DNA of 40,972 nucleotides from F1-60-MAGs163 sp046091165. Its GTDB lineage: Bacteria; Actinomycetota; Thermoleophilia; Solirubrobacterales; Solirubrobacteraceae. Below the pieces are notes generated by a model. That model had not been told where the DNA came from, made no database searches, and saw only the letters and a list, made by a program, of their open reading frames with translations. The stretch covers positions 1-40,972 of the forward strand of contig JBJTBE010000062.1 in assembly GCA_046091165.1 (NCBI GenBank), written 5' to 3'. The position numbers and the translations under genes are program-made. Position 1 is the stretch's first letter, and each line of letters begins with the position of its first letter. Shown here one piece after another: positions 1 through 9,881 of the stretch.

Positions 1-2
1 CC

Positions 3-119
3 GCGCTGCTCGGGGAGGGACTCACCTGGCGCGACGTGCGCCTGCGGGCCATCCACAGCGCCCCGGTGCGGCTGCGCCCGGTCGAGCAGAAGCCCGAGCT
101 CGGGCGCGTCGAGGCGTAG
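3..119 (+). CDS. C-terminal fragment of an unidentified protein
   Basis: The window opens inside a reading frame that ends at TAG 117-119 and gives about 38 residues, ending ELGRVEA. The frame is open to the left edge. The segment is basic and contains no motif I recognise, so I assign no function. A short gap of about 30 bases separates it from the next start on the same strand, so the two genes could be co-transcribed. It could in principle be a chance frame, but the codon use (G or C at most third positions) fits a real gene end. Confidence 0.5.
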   Translation, partial: ALLGEGLTWRDVRLRAIHSAPVRLRPVEQKPELGRVEA

Positions 120-150
120 GAGCGTCGCCGCCGGCGGCGAATCAGTTGGA

Positions 151-396
151 ATGGCCGGCGCCTGGGTCTACATGCTGCTCTGCTCCGACGGCAGCCTCTA
201 CACCGGCTGGACCGTGGACCTCGACAGGCGCCTGGAGGCTCACAACTCCGGGCGCGGCAGCCGCTACACCCGCAGTCGCAGGCCGGTGGTCCTCGCCGCG
301 TCGTTCAGCATGCCCGACCCGTCCGCGGCCCGGCGGGAGGAGTTCCGGATCAAGCGCCTGAAGCGCTCCGAGAAGCTGGGCCTGATCGGCCGCTAG
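151..396 (+). CDS. GIY-YIG nuclease domain protein (YhbQ/UPF0213 type)
   Basis: An 81-residue protein made almost entirely of one GIY-YIG domain, the usual size for the YhbQ/UPF0213 family. The strand carrying the GIY-like element is VYMLLCSDGS and the YIG-like element is LYTGWT, followed by the family's RRLEAHNSG and RYTRSRRPVVL blocks. The catalytic glutamate is expected in the helix EEFRIKRLKR near residues 64-73. Members of this family bind or nick DNA in vitro, but their cellular role is poorly defined. The gene ends three bases before the convergent end of metH, with no terminator between them. The start ATG at 151 is the only one that preserves the whole domain and has a weak upstream GGA. 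Confidence 0.85.
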   Translation: MAGAWVYMLLCSDGSLYTGWTVDLDRRLEAHNSGRGSRYTRSRRPVVLAASFSMPDPSAARREEFRIKRLKRSEKLGLIGR

Positions 397-399
397 GGC

Positions 400-3300
400 T
401 CAGGCCGGCGACTCGGCCGGCTGGTCCTCGCCCTCGTCGACCGCCACCGGGTCGCTGTCGGGCAGCTGGGCGAGCCGCGTGGGGTCGCGGTCGCTTCCGG
501 CGATGACGTCGTCGCGGCGCTGGCGGTCGCTGGTGGGCAGCCTTCCCGACTTCATCCCGAAGTAGGTCGCGTCGGGGTGGTGGGCGACCAGCGCGACGGT
601 CGACTGCTCGGGCTCGGGGGCGAAGCCGTCGGTCAGCGACATGCCGACCCGCTCGAGGTCGAGCAGCGCGTCGAGCTTGACGTGCTCGGCCTGGTCGGGA
701 ACGGCGGGGTAACCCCAGGAGTAGCGCCGGCCCTGGGCCTCGTCGAGCCCCAGGTCTGAGCGGACCCGTGAGTGGAGCCACTCGGCCAGGCCCTCGGCGG
801 TCTGCACCCCGAGGCCGTGGACGAAGAGCTGTTCGGCGTACTCGCCCTCCTCCTCGAGCGCGGCCATCAGCTCGGTCACCTCGGCGCCGGCCGTCACCGC
901 CTGCAGGGCGACCACGTCGAGCTCGCCCGAGTCCTTCGGGCGGAAGAAGTCGGCCAGGCAGATCCGGTCGTGGCCGGGCTGGCGCGGGCAGGTGAAGCGG
1001 GCCAGCTCGGTCTCGCGGTCGTCGGGGTCGAGGACCACGATCTCGTTTCCCTCCGAGTAGCAGGGGAAGTAGCCCAGCAGGGCCCGGGGCCGGAGGTAGT
1101 CCTGCTCGGCCCACATCCGTTCCAGCCGCGGCTGGAAGTCGTCGGCCAGCAGCTTCTTCCACTCCTCGCCCTTCACCCCGCGCCCGCCCCAGTGAAGCTT
1201 GAACAGGACGTGGGTGTCGAGGTGGCAGTAGAGCTCCTCCATGTCGACGGGGATCTCCTGCACGCCCCAGAACGGCGGTTCGGGCACCGGCACGTCGGTG
1301 GCCGCCTCCGAGCGGACGCTGTCGTCGTCGGTCGGCAGCTCTTCGGGCTCGGGCCCGCGCTCGCGCAGCTCGCGCGCCGCCTCACGGGTTTCGTCGACGA
1401 GCTCCTGCCGGGCCTCCGGGTCGACCAGCGCGTCCATCCTGGCCAGCCCCTCGAAGGCGTCCTTGCAGAAGAAGACGCCCCCCTCGTAGATCTCGTCGGA
1501 TTCGGTTCCCCCCGGGAAGAGGGCGCGCAGGCCGAAGTCGCGGTTGATCGCGGCGCCGCCGATCAGGACCGGGTAATCCATGCCCTGGCTGTGGAGCTCC
1601 TCGACGCAGAGCGGCATCTGCTTCGAGGTCGAGACCAGCAGCGCGCTGAGCCCGATCGCGGTGGCGTCGTGCTCCCGGGCGGCGTCGATGATCGCCTGGA
1701 TCGGGACCTGCTTGCCCAGGTCGACGACCGTGTAGCCGTTGTTGGTGAGGATCGTGTTGACCAGCGACTTGCCGATGTCGTGCACGTCGCCGAAGACGGT
1801 GGCCAGCACCACCGTGCCCTTGGTGTACCCCTCGATCCGGTCCAGGTAGTTCTCCAGCCGGGCCACCGCGCGCTTCATCACCTCGGCCGACTGCAGCACG
1901 AAGGGGAGGATCAGCTCGCCGGCGCCGAACTTGTCGCCCACCTCCTTCATCGCCGGAAGCAGGACGTCGTTGAGGGTGGGGACGGCGCCGATCTTCTCGA
2001 CCGAGGCGTCGATCCAGTCCTCCACGCCCTCCTTGCGGCGGCGCAGGATGTGGAAGTGAAGGGCCTCCTCGGGCTCCATGCCCTCGGTCGGGTCCCCGGC
2101 CTCCTCCTCGGCGGCCTCGTCGCCCTTGGCCTCGAAGTGGGCGATGAACTTCTCGAGGGCGTCCTCGCTGCGGTTCATCACGAGGTTCTCGGCGAGCTCC
2201 CGCTCGGCGGCGTCGATCTCCCCGTACGGAGTGATGTGGTTGGGGTTGACCATCGCCAGGTCCAGGCCGGCCTCGACACAGTGGTGCAGGAAGACCGAGT
2301 TGAGGACGGCGCGGGCGGCGGGGGAGACCCCGAAGGAGACGTTTGAGACGCCGAGCGAGGTCTTGACGCCCGGGAGGCGCTCCTTGATCAGCCGGATGCC
2401 CTCGATCGTCTCGACCGCCGACGGGCGCCACTCCTCCTCGCCGGTGGTGAGGGTGAAGGTGAGGTCGTCGAAGACCAGCAGCTCGCGGTCGAGGCCGTGC
2501 TCGTCGCAGATCGAGGCGATCCGCTCGGCGACCTCGAGCTTGCGCTCGGCGGTCTTGGCCATTCCCTCCTCGTCGATGGTCAGGGCGATCACGGCGGCGC
2601 CGTGGGCGACGGCCATCGGGACGACCTGGTCGAGCTTGTCGCGCCCGGCCTCCAGGTTTACGGAGTTGACGATCGCGCGGCCCGGGCTCTGGTCGAGCGC
2701 GGTGGCGATCACGTCGGGCTCGGTCGAGTCGATCTGGAGCGGGGCCGGCTGGGTCAGGGAGACCCGCTTGACGACCTCGCGCATCTGCTCGGCCTCGTCC
2801 TGGCGCTCGGTCAGGGCCACGCAGAGGTCGAGCACGTGGGCGCCGCCCTCGACCTGGTCCTCGGCGACCTGGACGATGCCGTCGTAGTCGTCGGAGAGCA
2901 GCAGCTCCTTGGCCTTCCGCGAGCCCTGGGCGTTGACCCGCTCGCCGACCAGCGTCGGCGTGGGGTCCTGCACCAGCGGGGCGGCGGTCATCATCGAGCT
3001 CATCAGCGGCGGGTCCGGGGCCGGCCGCGCCGGCGGCTTCAGGCCTCCGCAGCGCTCGGCGATCGCGGCGATGTGGGCCGGGGTCGTGCCGCAGCAGCCG
3101 CCGACGATCGAGACGCCGTAGCGCTCGACGAACTCGCCGAGCACATCGGCCAGCGGCCCGGGCTCCTCGGGGAAGATCGTCTCCCCGTTGGGACCCTGGA
3201 GCGGCAGGCCGGCGTTCGGAATGCAGTGCACCGGCATCGGGCTCTTCTCGCCCAGGTAACGGACGGCGTCGCGCATGTCCTCGGGGCCGGTGGAGCAGTT

Positions 3301-3963
3301 GAGGCCGACGACGTCGACCTTCAGCCCCTCGAGCGTCGCCAGGACGGCCTGGATGTCGGTGCCCAGGAGCATCTTGCCGCCGTTGGGCAGCAGCGAGACC
3401 GAGATCTGGAGGGGGACCGAGCGCCCCAGCTCGGCAAAGGCCTCGCGGGCGCCGAAGATCGCCGCCTTGACCTCGAGGATGTCCTGCGCGGTTTCGATGA
3501 TCAGCAGGTCGGCGCCTCCGGTCACCAGACCGCGCGCCTGCTCCTCGAAGATCGCCACCAGCTCGCGGAAGCCGATAACGCCGAGCGTGGGGTCGTCGGA
3601 GGCGGGAAGGTGACCGGTGGGGCCGATCGAGCCGGCGACGAAGCCCTCCTCGCCGATCGCCCGGCGGGCGATCTCGGCCGCCTTGACGTTGATCTCCAGC
3701 GTGTGGTCGGCCAGGCCCCACTCGTCGAGCTTGAGCCGGCTGGCCTGGAAGGTGTCGGTCTCCACGACCTGCGCCCCGGACTCGACCATCGAGCGGTGAA
3801 CGTCCTCGATCACGTCCGGCCGGTTGAGCACCAGGGCCTCGTGGCACTTGCCCTCGAGGCCGCCGTAGTCCTCCTGGCTCAGGTCGAACTCCTCGAGGGT
3901 CGCGCCCATGCCACCGTCGAACACGACGACGCCATCGCGCACCGCGGCCAGATAGTCCCGCAT
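400..3963 (-). CDS. metH: Cobalamin-dependent methionine synthase
   Basis: Transfers a methyl group from 5-methyltetrahydrofolate to homocysteine through methylcobalamin, making methionine in the cytosol. All four modules are present in its 1187 residues. The homocysteine domain (1-310) has the zinc cysteines C223 (GLNCSTGP), C290 and C291 (GGCCGTTP). The pterin-binding domain spans about 335-600. The B12 cap and Rossmann domain (about 640-850) carries the cobalt-ligand motif GDVHDIG with H728. The AdoMet reactivation domain (about 880-1110) carries RYSWGYPAVPDQ at 1080-1091, a variant of the family's RxxxGYPACPDH. Length is close to the E. coli enzyme (1227). A roughly 80-residue acidic tail ends the protein. 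ATG 3963 has no Shine-Dalgarno sequence but lies 7 bases after a TAGCCT hexamer, suggesting a leaderless mRNA. It is followed convergently by the GIY-YIG gene. Confidence 0.97.
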   Translation of the reverse strand: MRDYLAAVRDGVVVFDGGMGATLEEFDLSQEDYGGLEGKCHEALVLNRPDVIEDVHRSMVESGAQVVETDTFQASRLKLDEWGLADHTLEINVKAAEIARRAIGEEGFVAGSIGPTGHLPASDDPTLGVIGFRELVAIFEEQARGLVTGGADLLIIETAQDILEVKAAIFGAREAFAELGRSVPLQISVSLLPNGGKMLLGTDIQAVLATLEGLKVDVVGLNCSTGPEDMRDAVRYLGEKSPMPVHCIPNAGLPLQGPNGETIFPEEPGPLADVLGEFVERYGVSIVGGCCGTTPAHIAAIAERCGGLKPPARPAPDPPLMSSMMTAAPLVQDPTPTLVGERVNAQGSRKAKELLLSDDYDGIVQVAEDQVEGGAHVLDLCVALTERQDEAEQMREVVKRVSLTQPAPLQIDSTEPDVIATALDQSPGRAIVNSVNLEAGRDKLDQVVPMAVAHGAAVIALTIDEEGMAKTAERKLEVAERIASICDEHGLDRELLVFDDLTFTLTTGEEEWRPSAVETIEGIRLIKERLPGVKTSLGVSNVSFGVSPAARAVLNSVFLHHCVEAGLDLAMVNPNHITPYGEIDAAERELAENLVMNRSEDALEKFIAHFEAKGDEAAEEEAGDPTEGMEPEEALHFHILRRRKEGVEDWIDASVEKIGAVPTLNDVLLPAMKEVGDKFGAGELILPFVLQSAEVMKRAVARLENYLDRIEGYTKGTVVLATVFGDVHDIGKSLVNTILTNNGYTVVDLGKQVPIQAIIDAAREHDATAIGLSALLVSTSKQMPLCVEELHSQGMDYPVLIGGAAINRDFGLRALFPGGTESDEIYEGGVFFCKDAFEGLARMDALVDPEARQELVDETREAARELRERGPEPEELPTDDDSVRSEAATDVPVPEPPFWGVQEIPVDMEELYCHLDTHVLFKLHWGGRGVKGEEWKKLLADDFQPRLERMWAEQDYLRPRALLGYFPCYSEGNEIVVLDPDDRETELARFTCPRQPGHDRICLADFFRPKDSGELDVVALQAVTAGAEVTELMAALEEEGEYAEQLFVHGLGVQTAEGLAEWLHSRVRSDLGLDEAQGRRYSWGYPAVPDQAEHVKLDALLDLERVGMSLTDGFAPEPEQSTVALVAHHPDATYFGMKSGRLPTSDRQRRDDVIAGSDRDPTRLAQLPDSDPVAVDEGEDQPAESPA

Positions 3964-3970
3964 TTCCCGC

Positions 3971-3976
3971 AGGCTA
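3971..3976 (-). promoter_or_regulatory. Candidate -10 element for leaderless metH transcript
   Basis: On the minus strand TAGCCT ends 7 bases before the metH ATG, so transcription would begin at or next to the start codon. A TTGTCA -35-like element lies 19 bases upstream, inside the palindrome described separately. Seen in sequence; promoter activity is inferred. Confidence 0.55.
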
Positions 3977-3992
3977 GCAGGAAATCGGGAAA

Positions 3993-4014
3993 CCTTGACA
4001 AGGTTGTGTCAAGG
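3993..4014. promoter_or_regulatory. Inverted-repeat operator in the metH promoter
   Basis: CCTTGACA and TGTCAAGG form a perfect 8-base inverted repeat separated by six bases. The site overlaps the likely -35 region of metH, an arrangement typical of repressor binding by a dimeric regulator. I cannot name the regulator from the sequence. Confidence 0.55.
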
Positions 4015-4019
4015 CTGGA

Positions 4020-4048
4020 GGCCGCCGGAAACCGGCTCTCCGGCGGCC
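4020..4048 (-). terminator. Hairpin downstream of glutamine synthetase
   Basis: A perfect 10-base stem (GGCCGCCGGA with TCCGGCGGCC, 9-base loop) starts 7 bases beyond the glutamine synthetase stop. No T-run follows on the minus strand, so it may be a hairpin-only terminator or an mRNA 3'-end stabiliser. It would separate this gene from metH, which has its own promoter just beyond. Confidence 0.55.
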
Positions 4049-4055
4049 GGTACGG

Positions 4056-6206
<2,151 letters not shown>

Positions 6207-6417
6207 CTGCGGTGGATCCTCCTGGGGCGAGTTGGCGTCGGGGAAGGTACGGGGCTGCCTTCCCGCTGACCTTATCCATCCGTACAAGGCGCCGTCCCGC
6301 GCCATCGCCCCCATGGAACGGGTGGCAGCACCGGCGCCGGAACTTTCGACACCTGTCCAATGCCGCCCGTCCGCCGGCCGCCCAAGATGCCGCGCAGTCA
6401 CCCGACCTGGAGGCCCG
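6207..6417. promoter_or_regulatory. Divergent control region of glutamine synthetase and amt
   Basis: The 211 bases between the two divergent starts must hold both promoters. I see the AGGAGGA ribosome site for glutamine synthetase (6217-6223, minus), GGAGG for amt (6409-6413), and an inverted repeat GGGAAGG/CCTTCCC at 6241-6247 and 6258-6264. No clear -35/-10 pair and no convincing GlnR-type GTnAC pair is visible. Which regulator acts here is open. Confidence 0.45.
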
Positions 6418-7884
6418 ATGAGACACCGATTCGCCGTCAAGACCCTGTTCGCCGCCGCTGCCGCCTCGCTGGCGCTGCCCGCGGTCGCCGCCGCCGACAC
6501 CTTCAACGCCGTGGGCCTCCCGGAATCGGTCGGCGTCAACACGATGTGGGTCGTCGTGGCGGCGATCCTCGTCCTCTTCATGCAGGCCGGCTTCATGTTC
6601 CTGGAGATCGGCTTCTCGAGGGGCAAGAACGCCGGGACGGTCGTGGCCAAGATCCTCACCAACTTCTCGATTGCGGCGATCCTCTACTGGGCCGTGGGCT
6701 TTGCCTTTGCCTTCGGCGGCGAGCCGGGCCACATCATCGGCACCACCGGCTTCTTCCTGCGGGACTTCGGCGACCCGGCCGAGGCTTTCCCGGTCATGGG
6801 CTTCTCCGACGCCACGATCGACGCCAAGTGGCTCTTCCAGTTCAGCTTCTGCGCCGTCTCGCTGGCGATCGTCTGGGGGACGACGCTCGAGCGGGTGAAG
6901 TTTGGCGTCTACGTCCTGTTCGCGATCTTCTTCGCGGGGCTCATCTACCCGCTCGCCTCGGGATGGGTGTTCGGAGGCGGCTGGCTGCAGGCCAACGTCG
7001 GCACACAGGACTTCGCCGGTTCGTCGGCGGTCCACCTGACCGGAGCCACCGCCGGACTCGCAGTACTGCTCCTGCTCGGCGCGAGGAAGGGCAAGTACGA
7101 CGCCTCCGGCAAGCCGAGGGCGATCCCGGGCCACAACATGCCCCTGTTCGGGCTGGGCGTGATGATCCTCTTCATCGCCTGGTTCGGCTTCAACCCGGGG
7201 TCCACGCTCGGGGTCTTCGATGGCCGCTTCGCCGAGATCGCGGTGGTCACGCTCCTGGCGACCGGGGCCGGAGTCCTGGCCTCGATCGGGGTCGGCTGGC
7301 TGAAGACGAAGACGATCGATATCGGAATGGCCGGGAACGGCGCGATCGGCGCGCTGGTGGCGATCACGGCGCCGTCGGGCTACGTGGTCCCGTGGGCCGC
7401 GGTGGTGATCGGCGCCATCGCCGGCGTGATCGTCCCGCTCGGGATCCTGGCGATCGACAAGCGGCTCGACGACCCGGTCGGGGCCCTGACCGCCCACGGG
7501 ATCTGCGGCGTCTGGGGAACCCTGGCCTGCGGGATCTTCACCCTTCCCGCCCTGGCCGAGTACAACGCCGTCGGCCAGGGAGGCCTCCTCTACACCGGCT
7601 CGTTCAAGCAGCTGCTGGACCAGGCGATCGGCGTCGTCGTCGTCTTCGTCTTCGTCTTTGCCGCGAGTTATCTGGTCTTCTGGGTGATCAAGAAGACCTA
7701 CGGCCTGCGGGTCACCACCGAGGAGGAGGACGCCGGCCTGGATATCTCCGAGCACGGCATGTACGGGTACCCGGAGCAGTTCATTCCGGCGCCCGAGATG
7801 TCCGGGTTCGGTGCCGGGGGGCCCGGTGGTGGATACTCCGGGCCGGCAAGCGTTTCCGCGATGAGCCACAAGGAGGCCAACTGA
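6418..7884 (+). CDS. amt: Ammonium transporter (Amt family) with signal peptide
   Basis: A 488-residue channel that conducts ammonium or ammonia across the cytoplasmic membrane. The N-terminus MRHRFAVKTLFAAAAASLALPAVAAA is a good cleavable signal peptide ending at about residue 24, followed by an extracellular N-end and about 11 membrane segments. Amt-type features include FMQAGFMFLEIGFSRGKN in the first segments, the conserved HLTGATAGL stretch and GLGVMILFIAWFGFNPGS, and the late histidine in DPVGALTAHGICGVWG. The C-terminal cytosolic tail (EHGMYGYPEQF) is where PII proteins dock in this family. ATG 6418 is preceded by GGAGG at 6409-6413. Longer upstream readings lack a signal peptide. Its stop overlaps the glnK start by one base (TGATG). 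Confidence 0.95.
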   Translation: MRHRFAVKTLFAAAAASLALPAVAAADTFNAVGLPESVGVNTMWVVVAAILVLFMQAGFMFLEIGFSRGKNAGTVVAKILTNFSIAAILYWAVGFAFAFGGEPGHIIGTTGFFLRDFGDPAEAFPVMGFSDATIDAKWLFQFSFCAVSLAIVWGTTLERVKFGVYVLFAIFFAGLIYPLASGWVFGGGWLQANVGTQDFAGSSAVHLTGATAGLAVLLLLGARKGKYDASGKPRAIPGHNMPLFGLGVMILFIAWFGFNPGSTLGVFDGRFAEIAVVTLLATGAGVLASIGVGWLKTKTIDIGMAGNGAIGALVAITAPSGYVVPWAAVVIGAIAGVIVPLGILAIDKRLDDPVGALTAHGICGVWGTLACGIFTLPALAEYNAVGQGGLLYTGSFKQLLDQAIGVVVVFVFVFAASYLVFWVIKKTYGLRVTTEEEDAGLDISEHGMYGYPEQFIPAPEMSGFGAGGPGGGYSGPASVSAMSHKEAN

Positions 7885-8252
7885 TGAAGAAGATCGAGGC
7901 GTTCATCCGCCACGTGGCGTTAGAGGCGATCCGGATCGACCTGCTCGAGCTCGGTTTCCCGTCGCTCTCGATAAGCGAGGTGAAGGGGTCGGGCCGCCAA
8001 AAGGGGATCGTCGAGACCTATCGCGGAGCCGAGCTGACCAACTACCTGCGCCCCAAGATCAAGCTCGAGTGCGTCGTCGACGACGGCGACGTGCAGACGG
8101 TGGTCGACACCATCCTCAAGCACGGGCGCACGGGGGCGGTGGGGGACGGGAAGGTCTTCGTCATCCCGGTCGACAACGCCTGGCGGGTGCGCACCGGGGA
8201 GTCCGGGCCGGAGGTTCTGCAGGCCCACCCCGAAGCCGCCGACGAGGTCTGA
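7884..8252 (+). CDS. glnK: PII nitrogen regulatory protein (GlnK/GlnB) lacking Tyr51
   Basis: A 122-residue trimeric PII signalling protein expected to sense ATP/ADP and 2-oxoglutarate and to block the Amt channel. It aligns without gaps to E. coli GlnB through residue 51. ATP and 2-oxoglutarate residues are present: G37-R38-Q39-K40 in GRQKG, K58 and K60, the GDGK loop near 87-90, and the two arginines of RVRTGE. In the T-loop YRGAEL, position 51 is Leu where uridylylated or adenylylated PII proteins have Tyr; Tyr46 is kept. The tail of about 15 residues is longer than usual and acidic. Translational coupling to amt is implied by the TGATG overlap. Assignment as PII is very secure; choosing GlnK over GlnB rests on the amt linkage. 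Confidence 0.95.
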   Translation: MKKIEAFIRHVALEAIRIDLLELGFPSLSISEVKGSGRQKGIVETYRGAELTNYLRPKIKLECVVDDGDVQTVVDTILKHGRTGAVGDGKVFVIPVDNAWRVRTGESGPEVLQAHPEAADEV

Positions 8253-8257
8253 GGCCA

Positions 8258-8280
8258 CGCCGCCCCGCTTTGGGGCGGCG
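8258..8280. terminator. Hairpin between convergent glnK and lipoprotein genes
   Basis: CGCCGCCCC and GGGGCGGCG make a perfect 9-base stem around GCTTT. It lies 6 bases after the glnK stop and 3 bases before the end of the convergent lipoprotein gene, so it could terminate both. There is no T-run. Confidence 0.6.
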
Positions 8281-8282
8281 GG

Positions 8283-8876
8283 CTACTCGCCCTTCTCGAC
8301 CACCTCGCCGTTGGGCAGCACGTAGGACTTCCTCGGCTTGGGCGTGACCCGCACGGCGATCGTCCCGGCCGGGACGCCGCCGGTATCGGTGACCGCCCGG
8401 GCCTTGCCGTTGAGGCCGGCGGCGGCGCGGTAGTCGAGCCGGTGGTTGCCGGCCTTGACCGCGGTCAGGTTCCAGACGAACGTCGCGACACGCCCCGGGT
8501 CCAGCGACCCGAGAGCCCAGGTGTTGACCAGTGCGGTCTGGCCGTTGGCCGGCGGCAGGTTGAGGATCCAGACCGGGCGGGCGGGGTCGGCCACGTCGGG
8601 CTGTTCGGTTCGGTAGTAGAAGCCGTTGACCGTCATCGCGATGTTCGGGATCTTCTCCTCGCCGGCGTTGCGCACCGAGATAACCAGGCGGGAGGTCTGC
8701 CCGTAGCCCTGCCTGGACGGGAACTTGACCTGCGTTATCTCCACCGGGTAATCGCCGGAAGGCTCATTGGCGTCCTGGCGCTCCCCGGAGCCGCCGCAGC
8801 CGGAAACCCCGGCCAGCGCAGCGGCGAGGAGCGCCGCCAGAGCCCCCCGTCGCGCCGCTGAAGAGCTGGTCCCCAC
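8283..8876 (-). CDS. Putative secreted lipoprotein of unknown function
   Basis: A 197-residue protein with a basic N-end, a hydrophobic stretch (ALAALLAAALAG) and a lipobox ending GVSGC, so it should be lipid-anchored outside the membrane. The rest looks like a beta-rich domain (EITQVKFPSRQ, LVISVRNAGEEKIPNIAMTV, FVWNLTAVKAGNH) of the kind that carries an Ig-like or CARDB-like fold; this is inference from strand patterns. GTG 8876 is chosen because TAGCGT lies 8 bases upstream. GTG 8894, with a GGAG nearby, is the alternative and adds six residues. It is divergent from the mce operon, so a role at the same cell surface is possible but unproven. Confidence 0.75.
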   Translation of the reverse strand: MGTSSSAARRGALAALLAAALAGVSGCGGSGERQDANEPSGDYPVEITQVKFPSRQGYGQTSRLVISVRNAGEEKIPNIAMTVNGFYYRTEQPDVADPARPVWILNLPPANGQTALVNTWALGSLDPGRVATFVWNLTAVKAGNHRLDYRAAAGLNGKARAVTDTGGVPAGTIAVRVTPKPRKSYVLPNGEVVEKGE

Positions 8877-8884
8877 GGCGCGCG

Positions 8885-8890
8885 ACGCTA
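8885..8890 (-). promoter_or_regulatory. Candidate -10 for the lipoprotein gene
   Basis: TAGCGT on the minus strand lies 8 bases before GTG 8876, matching the spacing seen at other apparently leaderless genes here. No clear -35 element is visible. Confidence 0.35.
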
Positions 8891-8956
8891 CCACAGAGCT
8901 CCGCCCCCAACCGGCGCCCGGGCCGGCACGGCGCACCGGGCACCTCTTTAGGTAAG

Positions 8957-9005
8957 GATGGCCTCGTGCCATCTGTTGCGGCGGGTCCGCAACCTGTCGT
9001 AACAT
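8957..9005 (+). promoter_or_regulatory. mce operon promoter with two adjacent inverted repeats
   Basis: A candidate promoter is TTGCGG at 8976-8981, an 18-base spacer and TAACAT at 9000-9005. Two perfect inverted repeats sit on it: GATGGC/GCCATC (8957-8973) and GTTGCGG/CCGCAAC (8975-8993), each with a five-base centre. The second covers the -35 element. The layout suggests one or two dimeric regulators repressing the operon; the regulator is not encoded nearby. Confidence 0.55.
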
Positions 9006-9067
9006 CCAAAAAACCGCGATACCTGCGGGTTCGTTACCGGGTCCAACGAGGAGAGGAGGGGAGAGTC

Positions 9068-9871
9068 GTGAGCACCACCGCCGAACGCGCCGTCGCTCCC
9101 GTCAGGGACCTCTTCGAACAGCTCGGGGACATGATGATCCTCACCGGCAAGACGATCGTCTCGGCCGTGCGGCCGCCCTACCCCTACGGCGGCGAGTTCG
9201 TGCAGCAGTTCCTCTTCGCGCTGCGTCTCTGCTGGTTTCCGCTGCTGATATCGACCGTCGCCTTCGGCTACGGGGCGCCGGGCCTGCAGGCGGCGAACTT
9301 CCTGGTGCTGTTCGGTGCCCTGGACCGCCTGGGCGGCTTCTTCGTCCTGGCCTCGATCCGCGAGTTTGCGCCCCTGGTTACGGCGATCGTGCTCGCCGGC
9401 GTGGCCGGCACGGCGATCACCGCCGACCTCGGCGCCCGCAAGATCCGTGAGGAGCTCGACGCCCTTCAGGTCCTTGGGGTCGACCCCGTCAAGAACCTCG
9501 TGGTCCCGCGGTTCCTGGCCCTGATGCTCGTCACCGGGCTCTTCGACATCTACGCCCTGCTGTTCGGGATCTTCGGCGGGGTGATCGCCACCATCGTCTA
9601 CGACGCTCCGCTGGGCGGCTTCTTCGCCACCTTCTTCACCAATGCGTCGGTGACCGACCTCTGGGGCTCGGTGCTCAAGTGCACCGGCTACGGGGCGATC
9701 ATCGCCATCGTCTGCTGCTACAAGGGGATGACTGCGTCCGGAGGGGCGGCCGGCGTGGGGCGTGCGGTCAACCAGGCGGTCGTGATCTCGTTCCTGGGGA
9801 TCTTCGCCTTCAACTACGTCTTCACGCAGACGCTCCTGGCCACCCACCCCGAGATCAACGTCATCCGGTAG
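9068..9871 (+). CDS. YrbE/MlaE-type permease, first mce operon subunit
   Basis: A 267-residue integral membrane permease of the MlaE family, with about five to six hydrophobic segments. It is expected to pair with the next gene to form the membrane core through which the Mce complex moves lipids. Family features include the conserved EFAPLVTAIVLAGVAGTAITADLGARK block and the EELDALQVLGVDPVKNLVVPR coupling helix, which contacts the ATPase in MlaE relatives. The frame extends further upstream, but GTG 9068 follows a purine-rich GAGGAGAGGAGGGGAGAG ribosome site and gives the family's usual length. It corresponds in position to YrbEA of mycobacterial mce loci. Confidence 0.93.
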   Translation: MSTTAERAVAPVRDLFEQLGDMMILTGKTIVSAVRPPYPYGGEFVQQFLFALRLCWFPLLISTVAFGYGAPGLQAANFLVLFGALDRLGGFFVLASIREFAPLVTAIVLAGVAGTAITADLGARKIREELDALQVLGVDPVKNLVVPRFLALMLVTGLFDIYALLFGIFGGVIATIVYDAPLGGFFATFFTNASVTDLWGSVLKCTGYGAIIAIVCCYKGMTASGGAAGVGRAVNQAVVISFLGIFAFNYVFTQTLLATHPEINVIR

Positions 9872-9881
9872 GGGGCCGGCG

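Noticed and set aside
6207..6662. A 152-residue N-terminal extension of glutamine synthetase
   Set aside because: The extension crosses the amt start and signal peptide, is not part of GSIII proteins, and ATG 6206 has a strong ribosome site.
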